The notes under the pieces are model-generated. The model worked only from the letters and a program-made list of their open reading frames with translations, made no database searches and was not told where the DNA came from. Made by a program: the position numbers and the translations under genes. From NCBI GenBank assembly GCA_937896885.1, contig CALBNX010000019.1:1-51304 (forward strand): a stretch of DNA of 51,304 nucleotides, given 5' to 3'. The DNA is from an uncultured Clostridia bacterium (lineage in GTDB: Bacteria; Bacillota; Clostridia; Oscillospirales; Acutalibacteraceae). The number at the start of each line of letters is the position of its first letter. Position 1 is the stretch's first letter. Below, one piece after another: positions 15,898 through 24,188 of the stretch.

Positions 15898-16347
15898 TTA
15901 TTCATCTTTTTTGAATATTACAAATTTGCTGAAAATGAAGTTTGAAATAACTATAATTGCTTGCGCAACAGTCTTCACAAACAATTCACCAATTGGGATT
16001 ACTGTTTCTGTAAAATCTGGTTGCCACACAATTTTATCGGCTTTTGCGCAGTCGATAAAAATAAATGAAATGAGCACTTCAAGTCCATAAGAAAAAATTC
16101 TTGCACCAAAAAAGAGTGTGATTTCTTTAAATTGCTCTTTGCCCATAGCTTTGCTTTCAAAAACAAAAATTCTATTAGCAACATAGGCAAATGACACTGC
16201 CACAAACCAAGCAACAGTCAGTGCAACATAATAATTGATATTTAATGCTCTTAATCCGAAATGAATTACATAATTGACAACTGTAGTGAGTCCACCGACT
16301 ATTACATATATAATCAATTCACGATATTTTTCAAATAGCTTTTTCAT
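15898..16347 (-). CDS. GtrA-family membrane protein
   Basis: 149 aa, four predicted membrane helices. The N-terminal YVIVGGLTTVVNYVIHFGL and the middle segment VSFAYVANRIFVFES are hallmarks of the GtrA (PF04138) family, often linked to translocation of lipid-linked sugars for cell-surface polysaccharide. It overlaps the cohesin-like gene by 4 bp (ATGA), so the two are translationally coupled. Its substrate is unknown. A role in modifying the cell surface together with the upstream gene is inference. Confidence 0.85.
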   Translation of the reverse strand: MKKLFEKYRELIIYVIVGGLTTVVNYVIHFGLRALNINYYVALTVAWFVAVSFAYVANRIFVFESKAMGKEQFKEITLFFGARIFSYGLEVLISFIFIDCAKADKIVWQPDFTETVIPIGELFVKTVAQAIIVISNFIFSKFVIFKKDE

Positions 16348-17351
16348 TCTTCTTCCTTTGCCTTGCGTTTAATAATAAACAACGTTGCGCCTATTCCAAC
16401 TGCGATACCCACAACAAAGAGTATTGTACCTACAACAATAGGTTTTGCATCTGTTTTGTTTGTATCCTGATTTTGTGGATTTGTTGTCGTTTCAGTTTGT
16501 GTTTGTGTTTCTGATTGAGTTTCTGTTTCTGATAAAGTTTCGCTTATAGAAAGCATTGGAATTTCAGCAGTTTCTTTTTTCTCACAGACTTTACAAATTC
16601 TCTCTTTTGAACCTTTTTCAGTTTCGGTTGCTTCTTTGATAATAGTCCATTCGCCAAAATTGTGTTTCAAAAGAGCAATTTCTTTTGTAAACTCTTTTGC
16701 ACACACTGAACAAATCGCCAACTGCTTGCCTTTTTCTGTACAAGTTGCTTCTTTTGTTGTTTTATATGTACCAACAGTATGCTCCTTTAAAGGAATATCA
16801 CGAGTTGAAACATCACCGCAAGGGCAAGTTCGAGTTTCGCTACCCTTTGCGGTACAAGTTGCTTGTTTTGTAACTTTCCATTGAGCATTGCCATGAGCAC
16901 AAGTTATTTTTACACCTTTTGTTTTAACGGTTGAAGTTGCGTCAGAATTATCACTTCCAACAGCATCAATTGCAAGTAAAGAAATATCTCCGCCATAACT
17001 TTTCACTTTAAACTTAACAGTAAAAAGAGTAGTCGCACTATTTACCGCATTAGAGGACACACCTAAATAAACAATAGAAGTTTCATCTTTTGTTTGTTCC
17101 ATATCAAAGGCACCTGCGCCTTTAATTGAGTTTGTCACATATTCAAAATCATTCTTATCATATAAAACTCCAACGCCAATTCCGCCAAGGTTAGAGTTAG
17201 CAGACAATTTAACAGTAACAGTAATTATGTCACCGATATTAGCAGATGTTTTATCAGCAACGGCTGTAACAACAGGATTTGCAGCAAAACAAGGCACAGT
17301 TAAAGTGCAAAGAATTGCGATTATTAACAGAAAACTAAAAACTCTTTTCAT
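16344..17351 (-). CDS. Cohesin-like surface protein with Cys-rich repeats and C-terminal anchor
   Basis: 335 aa from the ATG at 17351 (AGAGGTG 5 nt upstream). Signal peptide (about 1-23), then a cohesin-like beta-sandwich (about 24-148: DIITVTVKLSANSNLGGIGVGVLYDKNDFEYV ... TLFTVKFKVK). Three ~43-residue repeats of the ATCxxKGxxxxxCxxC type follow (about 150-270); the third has ATETEKG in place of ATCTEKG. A Thr/Gln/Glu-rich stalk leads to one C-terminal membrane helix and the basic tail KRKAKEEE. It is probably displayed outside the cell. Whether the cohesin-like domain binds any dockerin is unknown; none is visible in this window. Confidence 0.78.
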   Translation of the reverse strand: MKRVFSFLLIIAILCTLTVPCFAANPVVTAVADKTSANIGDIITVTVKLSANSNLGGIGVGVLYDKNDFEYVTNSIKGAGAFDMEQTKDETSIVYLGVSSNAVNSATTLFTVKFKVKSYGGDISLLAIDAVGSDNSDATSTVKTKGVKITCAHGNAQWKVTKQATCTAKGSETRTCPCGDVSTRDIPLKEHTVGTYKTTKEATCTEKGKQLAICSVCAKEFTKEIALLKHNFGEWTIIKEATETEKGSKERICKVCEKKETAEIPMLSISETLSETETQSETQTQTETTTNPQNQDTNKTDAKPIVVGTILFVVGIAVGIGATLFIIKRKAKEEE

Positions 17352-17393
17352 ATTCACACCTCTTTAATAATTATACAATTATAAAAATAAAAG

Positions 17394-17633
17394 TCAATTG
17401 ATTATGTGTGAATGATACACTTTTCGAGTTGTTTGTTGAGAATAATATTCTGTCAATTGCTTGCCAATTATTCTCGTATCTCTCTCCATTTCACGAAGAG
17501 TCAATATCTTAGAATTCATTTCATAAAGTTTTATTCCGTCCAAATTATTAAGTTGGGCAGAATACTTCGCCACGAGTGAGTGGAGCTCGTCAGCTTGTTT
17601 AAGATATTGTTCACCTAATTGTTTCAATGTCAT
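17394..17633 (-). CDS. Small coiled-coil protein behind a LexA-type box
   Basis: 79 aa from the ATG at 17633; GGAAGGAGG 5 nt upstream decides this start over longer readings. Mostly helical and charged (LGEQYLKQADELHSLVAKYSAQL ... LREMERDTRIIGKQLTEYY), with no membrane segment. I recognise no family. The promoter carries a near-perfect Gram-positive SOS box, so it is probably DNA-damage-induced. Monocistronic. Confidence 0.75.
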   Translation of the reverse strand: MTLKQLGEQYLKQADELHSLVAKYSAQLNNLDGIKLYEMNSKILTLREMERDTRIIGKQLTEYYSQQTTRKVYHSHIIN

Positions 17634-17652
17634 TTCTGCCTCCTTCCTATAC

Positions 17653-17666
17653 CGAACATTTGTTCT
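17653..17666. promoter_or_regulatory. LexA/DinR-type SOS operator
   Basis: CGAACATTTGTTCT matches the Bacillus/Clostridium box CGAAC-N4-GTTCG at all but the last position. It lies just downstream of the predicted transcription start of the 79-aa gene, where LexA would block transcription. Confidence 0.72.
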
Positions 17667-17676
17667 GTATGAAAGT

Positions 17677-17705
17677 ATCATATCACTGTAAAAGACAGAT
17701 TTCAA
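17677..17705 (-). promoter_or_regulatory. Promoter of the putative SOS gene
   Basis: Minus strand: -35 TTGAAA (17700-17705), 17 bp spacer, -10 TATGAT (17677-17682). Confidence 0.75.
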
Positions 17706-17711
17706 CAAACG

Positions 17712-17744
17712 CAAAAGAAAAACAGTCCACAAAAATGGACTGTT
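17712..17744 (-). terminator. Terminator after the zinc-ribbon gene
   Basis: Perfect 9-bp stem AACAGTCCA/TGGACTGTT (17721-17744), followed on the minus strand by TTTTTCTTTT. Confidence 0.82.
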
Positions 17745-17772
17745 GTTGAAAATTTATCGTAACACATTTTGT

Positions 17773-18207
17773 TTATGTTTTCTTGATAACTTTCATTCGA
17801 CATTTAGGGCAAGTGATTTCAATTTTGCCCCTACCCTTCGGCACTCGCATAATTGTTTTACAACTCTTACATCTGAAATATTTGTGAGTTTTTCTGTCAC
17901 GGATTTGATTCATTAAAAGTTTGATTTGTGCTTTTGGTTTTTCTGACCACACGAGATACCAATTAAGTTCTTTTCGTCTTGCTTCATAGTTCTTTGAGAG
18001 CGAACGAAAAAGACCATAAAAAATCATAATTGTTCCTATAAAATAAAAAAATCGTAAGTGTCTAAAATTACCTAGAAATGAAAAAACAAGACCCGTGATT
18101 GATAAAAACAGAGTGAACTGGTCAGAGCCATAGCGACCAACCATAATTTGTTGTAGTTTAGTTGCAAATCGTTGCATTGCCATTCGCAAACGCTGTGAAA
18201 AATTCAT
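17773..18207 (-). CDS. Membrane protein with C-terminal zinc ribbon
   Basis: 144 aa. Two hydrophobic segments (about 32-48 and 53-68), a basic linker, then a zinc-ribbon-like C terminus with two CxxC knuckles (FRCKSCKTIMRVPKGRGKIEITCPKCRMKV), which should face the cytoplasm. Such small two-helix plus ribbon proteins are common in Clostridia and remain uncharacterised. No operon partner is evident; it has its own terminator. Confidence 0.72.
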   Translation of the reverse strand: MNFSQRLRMAMQRFATKLQQIMVGRYGSDQFTLFLSITGLVFSFLGNFRHLRFFYFIGTIMIFYGLFRSLSKNYEARRKELNWYLVWSEKPKAQIKLLMNQIRDRKTHKYFRCKSCKTIMRVPKGRGKIEITCPKCRMKVIKKT

Positions 18208-18289
18208 TTTAATCTTCCTTAAATCTTTATTGCGATTATATTATACCACAATTATTTGGAAATGATTACCTATATTTTAACAAAGTGTA

Positions 18290-18316
18290 AAAAATGGTGG
18301 GAGCAATGCTCCCACC
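18290..18316 (-). terminator. Terminator after the GH2 gene
   Basis: Minus strand: GGTGGGAGC-ATT-GCTCCCACC stem (18296-18316) followed by ATTTTTTAC. Confidence 0.85.
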
Positions 18317-18329
18317 TTATATTGTGTTT

Positions 18330-20567
18330 TTATGCCTTTTTAATTTGGTTAAGCTTAGCGTTTAACTCTAAAAGTTCTTCCTTATTCATTTTAAGGCCTG
18401 TCATACCGAGCATACCGATAAGACGAAGAACAGTGAAGCCACCCATCATCTGCATCATACCTTCGTTCATTTCGAAACCACCTTCGCCAGCACTTTGTTT
18501 TGCTGCTTCTGCGATTGGTCCCATAATCTGACCAAAGAGCATTTGTCCTTCTTTTACCATAAGCAATTCGCTCATTTTTGAATTAAGTGAAAGATAGCCA
18601 TCAACTTCTGTAACATCAAACCAGTTGAGAATTGCGCCTTTTTCTTTAAGTCTGTAATCTTCATTGAATGTTTCGACTTTACGGATTACACTTTGGTCGC
18701 CGAATTCACCTGCTACTGCTTGAAGATGTGTAATGCTTGCTGTATTTGGTACATCAAAATAGAAGAAGTGATTATCGCTTGCCTGTTTACCAAGGCTCTT
18801 ACCATTTGCGATAAGTTCAACCTCTGGAAGATTTGAATAAACAGTAACTTTTGTCAGGTCTTCTACACGGTCAACATAGCGCTTGCCACAGATGTGAACA
18901 AATGGGTCGTCAGAAAGCCATGCTTTATATGCATAGAAAGCATCCTTCTTATATTTACGGTCAAAAGTCATAAGACCTTTGTGGTTTTGTCCGTTTTCAC
19001 CACCCTCTGCACGAGCATCAGCACCAAAGTCAAACATATTCCAAACATGAGTTGCCCAGATATATTTTCTTGAGAACAACTGCTTGATGAGTTCTTCGTG
19101 ATAATATGCCTGATATTCTTCTGTGTAGTCACCCTGTTGTGGATTTGATGTGTGCCAGTTAAGTGCTTCGCAACCATATTCACTCATACCAACAGGAATG
19201 TTAGGGAATTTAGCGTGGAAGTTATCAAACCAAGGTCCATTCATACTTGTGTCGCCACCATACCAACCGAAATAGTGGTTATGAGAAACAACATCAGGAA
19301 TCTGAATATATGGGTCATCAAGACTGCACATTGAAACAACTGCAATAGTTGTAAGTCTTGTTTTGTCCATTTCGTGACAAAGGTCGTTAAGAATTTTATG
19401 GTTTTCAATAAGGTCATCATCAGAACCATTCATTGAAATTTCATTTGAAAGTCCCCATACAACGATTGATGGGTGGTTATAGTTCTGAACAATAAGCTCT
19501 TTCATCTGTGAAATTGTATTTTCACGACCTGTTGGCATATGCTTTGAGATATATGGGATTTCTGCCCAGATTACCATACCGTATTCGTCGCAAAGGTCAT
19601 AGAAATACTGGTCGTGCTGATAGTGTGCAAGACGGATTGTGTTTGCACCCATTTCATAGATATATTCCATATCTTCTTTATGGTGTTCAGGTAAAAGTGC
19701 ATTACCAAAGCCCCATCTGTCCTGATGACGAGAAACACCGCGAAGTGGATATTCTTCACCGTTGAGAATGAATCCACGTTCAGGGTCAATTTCAAATGTA
19801 CGACAGCCAAAACGAGTTGAAACCTTGTCGATTACCTTATCGCCATCAAGAAGTTCAATTTCTGCTGTGTAGAGATATGGATTTTTTCTACCGTTCCAGA
19901 GAACAGCATTCTTAATTTCGATTGTTTCAACCGCTTCGTCAGTTTTAAGTGTTGTTACAACATCGCCCAATTTATCTTTAATGATGTAGTTAATCATTTG
20001 ACCTGGCTTTTTGTTTGTAACAAATGATTCAAATGTAACCTGTGCATCAGTGCCAACAACTTTTGGTGTGATTGCAATGCCACGACCACCATAATAGTCA
20101 AGCTCAAAATGACTTTCACTAACTGCAATAAGGTTTACATCTCTGTAAAGACCGCCATAGAATGTGAAGTCAGCCATCTGTGGATAAACTGTTTCATTTG
20201 CAGAGTTGTCAACAAGAATTCCAAGTCTTGTACCCTTTTTAAGTTCATCTGTGATGTCAACTCTCCAAGTAGAATAACCACCATCGTGAGAAGCAAGTTT
20301 TTCACCATTCATAAAAACAGTTGCTGATGAGTTTGCACCATTAATTTCAAGATAATATTTATCTGCTGTTGGAATTTCTTCTCTGTCAAGGTCCTTTACA
20401 TAACAACAAGTGCCACGAAAATAGTCGTTGCCACCGTCCTGACCGTCAATAGCATTCCAGCAATGTGGAACATTGACAAAATCCCAATCTTCAGGTGTAA
20501 CTGTTGGAACTTCGTTAACGCCCTTACGGAATGACCATTTGCGATTTAAACTGATAATTTGTCTCAT
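18330..20567 (-). CDS. Glycoside hydrolase family 2 (beta-galactosidase/beta-glucuronidase type)
   Basis: 745 aa, no signal peptide, so intracellular. N-terminal jelly-roll sugar-binding domain (about 1-150, with DYFRGTCCYVKDL), immunoglobulin-like domain (about 155-255), TIM barrel (about 256-550). The acid/base is Glu376 in WGLSNEIS and the nucleophile is Glu463 in GMSEYGCEALN; HVWNMFDF follows the usual GH2 pattern. The last ~80 residues contain an unusual Met-rich segment (MNEGMMQMMGG). It lies behind a GPH sugar symporter and is probably controlled by the divergent AraC regulator, suggesting import of a beta-linked disaccharide or glycoside and its cleavage inside. The exact sugar is uncertain. 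Confidence 0.9.
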   Translation of the reverse strand: MRQIISLNRKWSFRKGVNEVPTVTPEDWDFVNVPHCWNAIDGQDGGNDYFRGTCCYVKDLDREEIPTADKYYLEINGANSSATVFMNGEKLASHDGGYSTWRVDITDELKKGTRLGILVDNSANETVYPQMADFTFYGGLYRDVNLIAVSESHFELDYYGGRGIAITPKVVGTDAQVTFESFVTNKKPGQMINYIIKDKLGDVVTTLKTDEAVETIEIKNAVLWNGRKNPYLYTAEIELLDGDKVIDKVSTRFGCRTFEIDPERGFILNGEEYPLRGVSRHQDRWGFGNALLPEHHKEDMEYIYEMGANTIRLAHYQHDQYFYDLCDEYGMVIWAEIPYISKHMPTGRENTISQMKELIVQNYNHPSIVVWGLSNEISMNGSDDDLIENHKILNDLCHEMDKTRLTTIAVVSMCSLDDPYIQIPDVVSHNHYFGWYGGDTSMNGPWFDNFHAKFPNIPVGMSEYGCEALNWHTSNPQQGDYTEEYQAYYHEELIKQLFSRKYIWATHVWNMFDFGADARAEGGENGQNHKGLMTFDRKYKKDAFYAYKAWLSDDPFVHICGKRYVDRVEDLTKVTVYSNLPEVELIANGKSLGKQASDNHFFYFDVPNTASITHLQAVAGEFGDQSVIRKVETFNEDYRLKEKGAILNWFDVTEVDGYLSLNSKMSELLMVKEGQMLFGQIMGPIAEAAKQSAGEGGFEMNEGMMQMMGGFTVLRLIGMLGMTGLKMNKEELLELNAKLNQIKKA

Positions 20568-20581
20568 ATTTTTTACTCCTT

Positions 20582-20617
20582 GAAAATAAAAGGCGGGAAC
20601 TTATCTAGCCCCCGCCC
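20582..20617 (-). terminator. Intergenic hairpin between the symporter and GH2 genes
   Basis: Minus strand: GGCGGG ... CCCGCC stem (20592-20616) followed by TTTTATTTTC. It is probably a partial terminator that sets the symporter-to-hydrolase ratio. Confidence 0.6.
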
Positions 20618-20630
20618 ACCATAATTTTAA

Positions 20631-22166
20631 TTATTCAGTAACTTCTACTTTTGCATGTCTTTCTGCAAGTTCTTCATTCATCTGAGCAAGAGTTTTCTTA
20701 TCAAGGTTATAGATAAAAGCAATACCGATAAACTGAACAACTGCACTAAAGAGATAAAGTCCTGCTACGAGCCAACACATATTGTGTGCTGTTTCTGCAC
20801 TCTGACCGATTGTTCCTTTTTCAGATACATAACCGAGAGCACCCATAATTGCAAGTACCATTGAAGGGCCAACGCCTTGTGCAAGTTTACGGAAGAATGA
20901 GTGAAGCGAATAAACTGTACCTTCTTCACGAGTACCGAACTTCCATTCATTGTAATCGATAGCGTCTGCCATCATAGCCCAAGAAACGCAAGTATAAATA
21001 CTCATACCGAAACCGAATGCTACAAGACCAAGAAGATAAACAATCAATGCTGTGTCACGATTTTCCATTGTTGGGAAAATGAACATAACAAGACCGCCAA
21101 TGATTGATGCGATTGTACCTGCAACTGAAGCTTCTTTCTTACCGAATTTATTAACAAGTTTCTTGATAAATGGCAAGAACACAACAACAGGAAGGAAACC
21201 AATCATTTGAACAACGCCTGACATTGATGCCTTGTTGAAATATGTAGCAAACATAATTGTTGTCGCTGTTGTAGCAGACTGCATACCAAGGAACATACCC
21301 ATAGCAGCAACTGTTGCACCAACTGCAGGACGGTTTTTCATAAATTTACCGAAAGCTTTAATAACGTTAAATTTTTCGCCGCCTTCGCTTGTTTTAACAG
21401 CATTTTCATCAACACGAACAGTAATAGCCTTAATCATAAATATAAACGCTACAAAACCGAACACGCCCATAATGAGCGCAGCCCAGAATACACGTTCGCC
21501 TAACAAAGTTTCAAACTGTTTACCAGTAAGTGGGTCTAAAACAGCGTCACCGATTTTATATGCTTCGCCTGTAAGTGGGTTTGTGTGGTAATCACCTGTT
21601 CCATCATAAGTAACTTTCTGCCAGATAATCATTGGAAGAACAACCATAGGAACAATATTGCCGAACATTGAACCAATTGAACGCCATGTTGAAAGCTGTG
21701 CGCGTTCGCCTGAATCTTCAGTAATAAGTGAAAGCATTGAACCATAAGGAACATTAGCAATAGTATAGCAAGCATCCCATACAATATAACCTAAAACAAA
21801 CAAGATTGCCTTAACAACAACTGAAGCATTAGGGAATGGAAGGAATACAGCCGCACCTGCAACTAATAATCCGCAAGCACCAACGAAGATGTATGTCTTA
21901 AATTTACCCATTTTATACTTTCTCTTATCGTTATCAATAAGAGCACCAATAATTGGGTCGTTAATTGCATCCCAAGCCTGAACAAGTAATAACAAAATTG
22001 ACAATAAGCCTGTTTCCATTGTCATATAAACAAGCCAGAATGTCTGAACTGTACCTTTAAGCGCAAAGCTCATGTTACAGCCGAAGTCACCAGCAGCGTA
22101 TGCAAATTTATCAAGCATACCAAACTTGCGGTAACCGTTAGCATCGAGTTTTTTCTCTTTTGCCAT
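20631..22166 (-). CDS. GPH-family sugar:cation symporter (MFS)
   Basis: 511 aa from the ATG at 22166 (AGGGGGAT 8 nt upstream). About twelve hydrophobic helices. The N-terminal FAYAAGDFGCNMSFAL, the WDAINDPIIGALIDN motif after helix 2, and VPYGSMLSLITEDSGERAQLSTWRSIGSMFG are typical of the glycoside-pentoside-hexuronide family (MelB, XynB/YicJ, UidB). It should import a disaccharide or glycoside with Na+ or H+. It sits directly ahead of the GH2 hydrolase and divergent from an AraC regulator. Confidence 0.92.
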   Translation of the reverse strand: MAKEKKLDANGYRKFGMLDKFAYAAGDFGCNMSFALKGTVQTFWLVYMTMETGLLSILLLLVQAWDAINDPIIGALIDNDKRKYKMGKFKTYIFVGACGLLVAGAAVFLPFPNASVVVKAILFVLGYIVWDACYTIANVPYGSMLSLITEDSGERAQLSTWRSIGSMFGNIVPMVVLPMIIWQKVTYDGTGDYHTNPLTGEAYKIGDAVLDPLTGKQFETLLGERVFWAALIMGVFGFVAFIFMIKAITVRVDENAVKTSEGGEKFNVIKAFGKFMKNRPAVGATVAAMGMFLGMQSATTATTIMFATYFNKASMSGVVQMIGFLPVVVFLPFIKKLVNKFGKKEASVAGTIASIIGGLVMFIFPTMENRDTALIVYLLGLVAFGFGMSIYTCVSWAMMADAIDYNEWKFGTREEGTVYSLHSFFRKLAQGVGPSMVLAIMGALGYVSEKGTIGQSAETAHNMCWLVAGLYLFSAVVQFIGIAFIYNLDKKTLAQMNEELAERHAKVEVTE

Positions 22167-22314
22167 TGTGGAAATCCCCCTTAAATATTTTTCCTTTTTA
22201 GTCAAATCAGGGCATATTTGCCCCTACTATTTGCTACATTAACATTTTAACTTATATATATTATATTTAGTGAGTATTTTTTTCATTTTTTTGTGTAAAA
22301 TTTTTAGTTTTTTA

Positions 22315-22343
22315 TTGATTTTTACCAAAATTTGTACGATAAT
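22315..22343 (+). promoter_or_regulatory. Promoter of the AraC-family regulator
   Basis: TTGATT (22315-22320), 17 bp spacer, GATAAT (22338-22343), 32 nt before the ATG. The other half of this divergent region (about 22206-22300) is very AT-rich and must hold the symporter promoter; a TATAAT lies on the minus strand at 22260-22265 without a clear -35, as expected for an activator-dependent promoter. Confidence 0.6.
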
Positions 22344-22375
22344 AATAGAAGAAACTTTTCAATGGGGATTGAGTT

Positions 22376-23608
22376 ATGTATTACGAAACAAAGCTAAATT
22401 TCTTCCGCAAAATACTTGATAATTACAGAATTAACAGTTGTATAATTTCTGCTGATGACACTTCATATCGCTTAGCAGACCGTGGACTTCGCGACTCGTT
22501 AGGTCTTTCTGATGATTATAACCAGCTTTTCTGCGCCCGTCACGAAACCTTGAAAGAGAAAACTATCCTCAAATTGACTGACAGTTTCAGTTGCAATTAT
22601 GTTTTTATTCTTCTCCCTGAAACTGATTGTAAAAAAACCTTTATAGCAGGACCATATATCAATTTTGAAATAACACAAAAAACTATTATTGACTCTGCTA
22701 CCCGTTACAACATCCCCCAATCTCTTCGTAATCAGATTGAAAAATATTATACGGCCATCCCTGTTTATACTGACGAAGATATTATCCGTTCGCTTTTCAA
22801 TGCATTGGGTGTTGAGCTGTGGGGCAGTATGGAAAGTTTTACAACACAAAAATTAAGCCTTATTCCTAATGAAAATTCGTTCCCTGAAGTTGTTGAAAAA
22901 TTAAGTCAGCAAATTGATGACCCATTACTTGCAATGCAACTCATTGAAAGCCGTTATGAAGGCGAAAGACAGTTGATGAAAGCAGTGAGTCAAGGCATCA
23001 CCCACAAAGCAGAGCAGATTATCAGCATCTCTTCTGAGCTTATGCTTGAAATGAGAGTACCTGACCCTGTTCGCAATATGAAAAATTATGTGATTGTTGC
23101 AAATGTGCTTTTCCGCAAGGCTACTGAACAAGGTGGCGTTCATCCATTTTATATTGATAAAGTTTCAAGTGAATTTGCAAAGAAGGTTGAAAAAATCAAA
23201 ACCGTGCAAGAGGGAATTGATATGATGCACGATATGATTTATAAATATTGTGACTTAGTTAAAAAGCATTCAATGAAAAATTATTCAATGATGGTGCAAA
23301 AAGCCATAGCTTTGATTGACTCTGATTTAACCGCTGATTTGAGCCTTCGCAAACAAGCAGAACTTCTTAATGTAAATGCCAGTTATCTCTCATCTCTCTT
23401 TAAAAAAGAAACGGGTGTAACACTCACGGAATATGTTTCAAAAAAGAGAATCGACCACGCTGCATTTCTTCTCACATCAACAAACATGCAAATTCAGGCT
23501 ATTGCCCAATATTGTGGAATTTTTGATGTGAACTACTTTACAAAAACATTCAAAAAAATAATGGGTAAAACTCCAAAAGAATATCGCGAAGACTCGATGA
23601 AATTTTAA
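22376..23608 (+). CDS. AraC-family transcriptional regulator
   Basis: 410 aa. The C-terminal ~100 residues are a double helix-turn-helix AraC domain: LRKQAELLNVNASYLSSLFKKETGVTLTEYVSKKRIDHAAFLLTSTNMQIQAIAQYCGIFDVNYFTKTFKKIMGKTPKEYR. The N-terminal ~290 residues contain a ligand-sensing region of unknown type (Cys-containing, YVFILLPETDCKKTFIAGPY), probably PAS/PocR-like in role. GGGGATTG precedes the ATG. Divergent from the symporter and GH2 genes, so most likely their sugar-responsive activator. Confidence 0.88.
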   Translation: MYYETKLNFFRKILDNYRINSCIISADDTSYRLADRGLRDSLGLSDDYNQLFCARHETLKEKTILKLTDSFSCNYVFILLPETDCKKTFIAGPYINFEITQKTIIDSATRYNIPQSLRNQIEKYYTAIPVYTDEDIIRSLFNALGVELWGSMESFTTQKLSLIPNENSFPEVVEKLSQQIDDPLLAMQLIESRYEGERQLMKAVSQGITHKAEQIISISSELMLEMRVPDPVRNMKNYVIVANVLFRKATEQGGVHPFYIDKVSSEFAKKVEKIKTVQEGIDMMHDMIYKYCDLVKKHSMKNYSMMVQKAIALIDSDLTADLSLRKQAELLNVNASYLSSLFKKETGVTLTEYVSKKRIDHAAFLLTSTNMQIQAIAQYCGIFDVNYFTKTFKKIMGKTPKEYREDSMKF

Positions 23609-23626
23609 TAAAGCTAAACAAAAAAG

Positions 23627-23650
23627 CTCTCCCATACGGGAGAGTTTTTT
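23627..23650 (+). terminator. Terminator after the AraC gene
   Basis: CTCTCCC-ATAC-GGGAGAG stem (23627-23644) and six T. The hairpin-array element begins at the very next base. Confidence 0.9.
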
Positions 23651-23713
23651 GCTAAATTCACTTTGTGAGCTAAATTTGCTTCGCAAGTTAAATTTTGGCT
23701 CCGCCAAAGCTAA
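23651..23713 (+). repeat. Mini-hairpin array, left arm (GCTAAATT-hairpin units)
   Basis: Three consecutive units of GCTAAATT (once GTTAAATT) followed by a short palindrome: TCAC-TTT-GTGA, TTGC-TTC-GCAA, TTTGGC-TCC-GCCAAA, then a closing GCTAA. The array faces the inverted array at 24092-24188 across the four-helix-bundle gene. Confidence 0.8.
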
Positions 23714-24067
23714 TTATGTTTTACTTTGTGTTGTATTAATTGAAGAAATTAACATTCTTCTTATAGTTCCACAAGTGTTTTGAAGAACTTTGTAATCTGT
23801 GTTACTTATGTATTCACTTCGGTTTAATAATTCTAACCAATATTCTGTTTCAAAGCACTCTTTAAGCGCGATTTTCATTTTTGAAACGAAATCCGCTGTA
23901 CTTTGAGCATACTTTGATTCATGTATATTTGCACCTATAGATGTAGCAGAACGCAACAACTGATTTGTTAAGACATACTCTTTCTCTGTTTCTCTTATTC
24001 TCTTACACAACTTAATAATTTCTACTGAAAAATCCTTTGATTTTTCGAGCATAACGCTATCACTCAT
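23714..24067 (-). CDS. Four-helix bundle protein (23S rRNA IVS / S23 family)
   Basis: 117 aa. The pattern VLTNQLLRSATSIGANIHESKYAQSTADFVSKMKIALKECFETEYWLELL is diagnostic for the PF05635 four-helix bundle (IVS-encoded or S23) family, best known from ORFs in intervening sequences of 23S rRNA genes and from avd genes of diversity-generating retroelements. Neither a 23S gene nor a reverse transcriptase is present here. The ribosome binding site is weak. The gene is tightly enclosed by inverted mini-hairpin arrays (its stop codon touches the left one), so it looks like the cargo of a small repeat-bounded element. Biochemical function unknown. Confidence 0.9.
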   Translation of the reverse strand: MSDSVMLEKSKDFSVEIIKLCKRIRETEKEYVLTNQLLRSATSIGANIHESKYAQSTADFVSKMKIALKECFETEYWLELLNRSEYISNTDYKVLQNTCGTIRRMLISSINTTQSKT

Positions 24068-24091
24068 ATCGCATCTTCTTTCTTATATTTC

Positions 24092-24188
24092 AGCTTTGCG
24101 ACTGGTCGCAAAATTTAGCTATCGAGCAACGCGAGATAATTTCGCTCAGACTTTTTCTGAATTTAGCTGACGAAGTCAATTTAGCTTA
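24092..24188 (-). repeat. Mini-hairpin array, right arm (inverted)
   Basis: On the minus strand this reads as four units: GCTAAATT-GACTTCGTCA, GCTAAATT-CAGAAAAAGTCTGA, GCGAAATT with an imperfect ATCTCGCGTTGCTCGAT hairpin, and GCTAAATT with TTTGCGAC-CA-GTCGCAAA, then GCTGAAAT. It starts at the base after the dusB stop codon. The unit hairpins are of the same kinds as at 30544-30693; two (TGAC-TTC-GTCA and TTTGCGAC-N2-GTCGCAAA) are nearly identical there. Confidence 0.8.

Noticed and set aside
23714..24067. 23S rRNA intervening sequence or diversity-generating retroelement accessory gene (avd)
   Set aside because: No 23S rRNA flanks the gene and no reverse transcriptase or variable repeat pair is seen; only the protein family is shared.
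23651..24188. CRISPR array
   Set aside because: The constant GCTAAATT spacing suggested repeats, but units are ~18-25 bp, the 'spacers' are themselves palindromes, orientation inverts in the middle, and no cas genes are near.
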